Assembly: GCF_004011695.2 (NCBI RefSeq)
Contig: NC_082409.1
Span: forward strand, 992,001-1,056,000
DNA from: Ascochyta rabiei
Taxonomy: Eukaryota; Ascomycota; Dothideomycetes; Pleosporales; Didymellaceae
Direction of reading: 5' to 3'
Length of the DNA stretch: 64,000 bases
Positions within the stretch are counted from its first letter, which is position 1, and every line of letters starts with the position of its first letter. The notes under the pieces were generated by a model. That model saw nothing but the letters and a program-made list of their open reading frames with translations. It did not search any database and was not told the origin of the DNA. Positions 63,252 through 64,000 of the stretch are shown here, in pieces. The position numbers and the translations under genes are program-made.

Positions 63252-64000
63252 ATGTCGACCACAGTGGACAAGGTAAGTACTGACTTTAGCACAATACAGA
63301 CAGTGCGTTGTACTGATTGAATGTGCGCAGATCAAAGAGGTCGAGGCCGAAGTAAGACCCCGCCAGATCGCAAACGTATGTCGATGACTTACCCCATGTA
63401 GATGGCCCGTACCCAGAAGAACAAGGCGACCTCGTACCATTTGGGACAACTGAAGGCCAAGTTAGCTAAGCTCAAGCGGGAGCTGCTCGAGCCCAGCGGT
63501 GGCGGCGGCGGTGGTGGTGTCGGTTTCGATGTCGCAAGAACTGGTGTGGCCAGTGTAGGCTTCATTGGTTTCCCGTCCGTGGGAAAGAGTACGCTCATGA
63601 GCAGATTGACCGGTCAACACTCTGAAGCTGCCGCATACGAATTCACAACGCTCACGACTGTCCCCGGTCAGGTCATGTACAACGGTGCTAAGATCCAGAT
63701 CCTCGATCTTCCCGGTATCATCCAGGGCGCCAAGGACGGAAAGGGTCGTGGTCGGCAGGTCATTGCAGTAGCAAAGACGTGCCATTTGATCTTCATCGTC
63801 CTGGACGTCAACAAGCCCTTGACCGACAAGCGCGTTATCGAGAACGAGTTGGAAGGCTTTGGCATCCGAATCAACAAGAGCCCACCGAACATTGTGCTCA
63901 AGAAGAAGGACAAGGGCGGTATCAACATCACCTCTACAGTGCCCCTGACGCACATCGACCACGAGGAGATCAAGGCTGTCATGAGCGAATACCGTATGGC
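63252..64000 (+). CDS. Developmentally regulated GTP-binding protein 1 (Rbg1/DRG1), 5' part
   Basis: Ribosome-associated GTPase of the Obg/DRG group, which acts with its partner Tma46/DFRP1 to ease translational pausing. The gene runs off the right edge. Exons so far are 63252-63272, 63331-63351 and 63402 onward; the first two are 21 nt each and give [25 protein letters not shown]. Conserved features are [18 protein letters not shown], the Gly run [10 protein letters not shown]-loop [30 protein letters not shown] (G3) and the DRG-specific [20 protein letters not shown]. Introns are 58 and 50 nt. The C-terminal TGS domain lies beyond the window. Identification is firm. Confidence 0.93.

Overview
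This window is nuclear DNA of a filamentous ascomycete, most likely a dothideomycete. Genes are split by short introns (about 44-60 nt, some to 270) with GT donors, CTAAC/CTGAC-type branch points and CAG/TAG acceptors. The gene set (PacC, PAS kinase, DUF3074 and PAR32-type proteins, a TeaR-like prenylated protein, a GH10 xylanase, a GT90 transferase) is typical of Pezizomycotina. Class-level placement is inference. No prokaryotic operon, CRISPR array, rRNA or convincing tRNA was found. Where I give exons, the coding lengths sum to a multiple of three.

Layout, left to right: AP-1 gamma-adaptin (minus, cut by the left edge); sterol O-acyltransferase (949-2900, +); DUF3074 protein (3827-5785, +); FSH-type serine hydrolase (6417-7362, +); a low-complexity basic protein (10129-7758, -); PAR32-like protein (11218-10675, -); PacC (13681-11805, -); ferric-reductase-like flavocytochrome (18545-16590, -); nucleoside hydrolase with two microexons (19215-20557, +); GH10 xylanase (21596-22648, +) converging on a BAG-domain co-chaperone (24355-22896, -); TeaR-like protein (26956-25055, -); a 4.2 kb gene-poor stretch; eEF1A (31152-33273, +) with an abnormal fourth intron; LAA2/aftiphilin-like clathrin accessory protein (33802-35388, +); PAS kinase (36204-39920, +); tRNA 2'-phosphotransferase (40381-41496, +) tail-to-tail with a GT90 transferase (44589-41523, -); a repeat-rich, gene-poor block (44.6-57.9 kb) holding only an orphan coiled-coil gene (49412-47755, -) and a single-C2H2 protein (54305-52470, -); Rab5/Ypt52-type GTPase (57940-58769, +); a putative single-pass membrane protein (59063-60166, +); a small MGC-acylation candidate (61162-61578, +); cysteine dioxygenase (62700-61723, -); and the 5' part of the GTPase Rbg1/DRG1 (63252 to the right edge, +).

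Most genes are housekeeping or signalling genes with no operon-like logic. Loose themes are clathrin/endosome traffic (AP-1 gamma, LAA2-like, Rab5-like), environmental sensing (PacC, PAS kinase, ferric reductase) and cell surface or wall (GT90, xylanase, membrane protein). No gene cluster or mobile-element gene was recognised.

The most unusual signals concern splicing and repeats. These are a nucleoside hydrolase whose catalytic and DPEA motifs depend on 15-nt and 6-nt microexons; an eEF1A intron with no canonical donor that fits the conserved protein and carrying a decayed U1-type zinc-finger frame behind a perfect nested 50-nt intron; a candidate poison exon in cysteine dioxygenase; and a 15-copy, exactly 10-bp tandem array in the gene-poor block.
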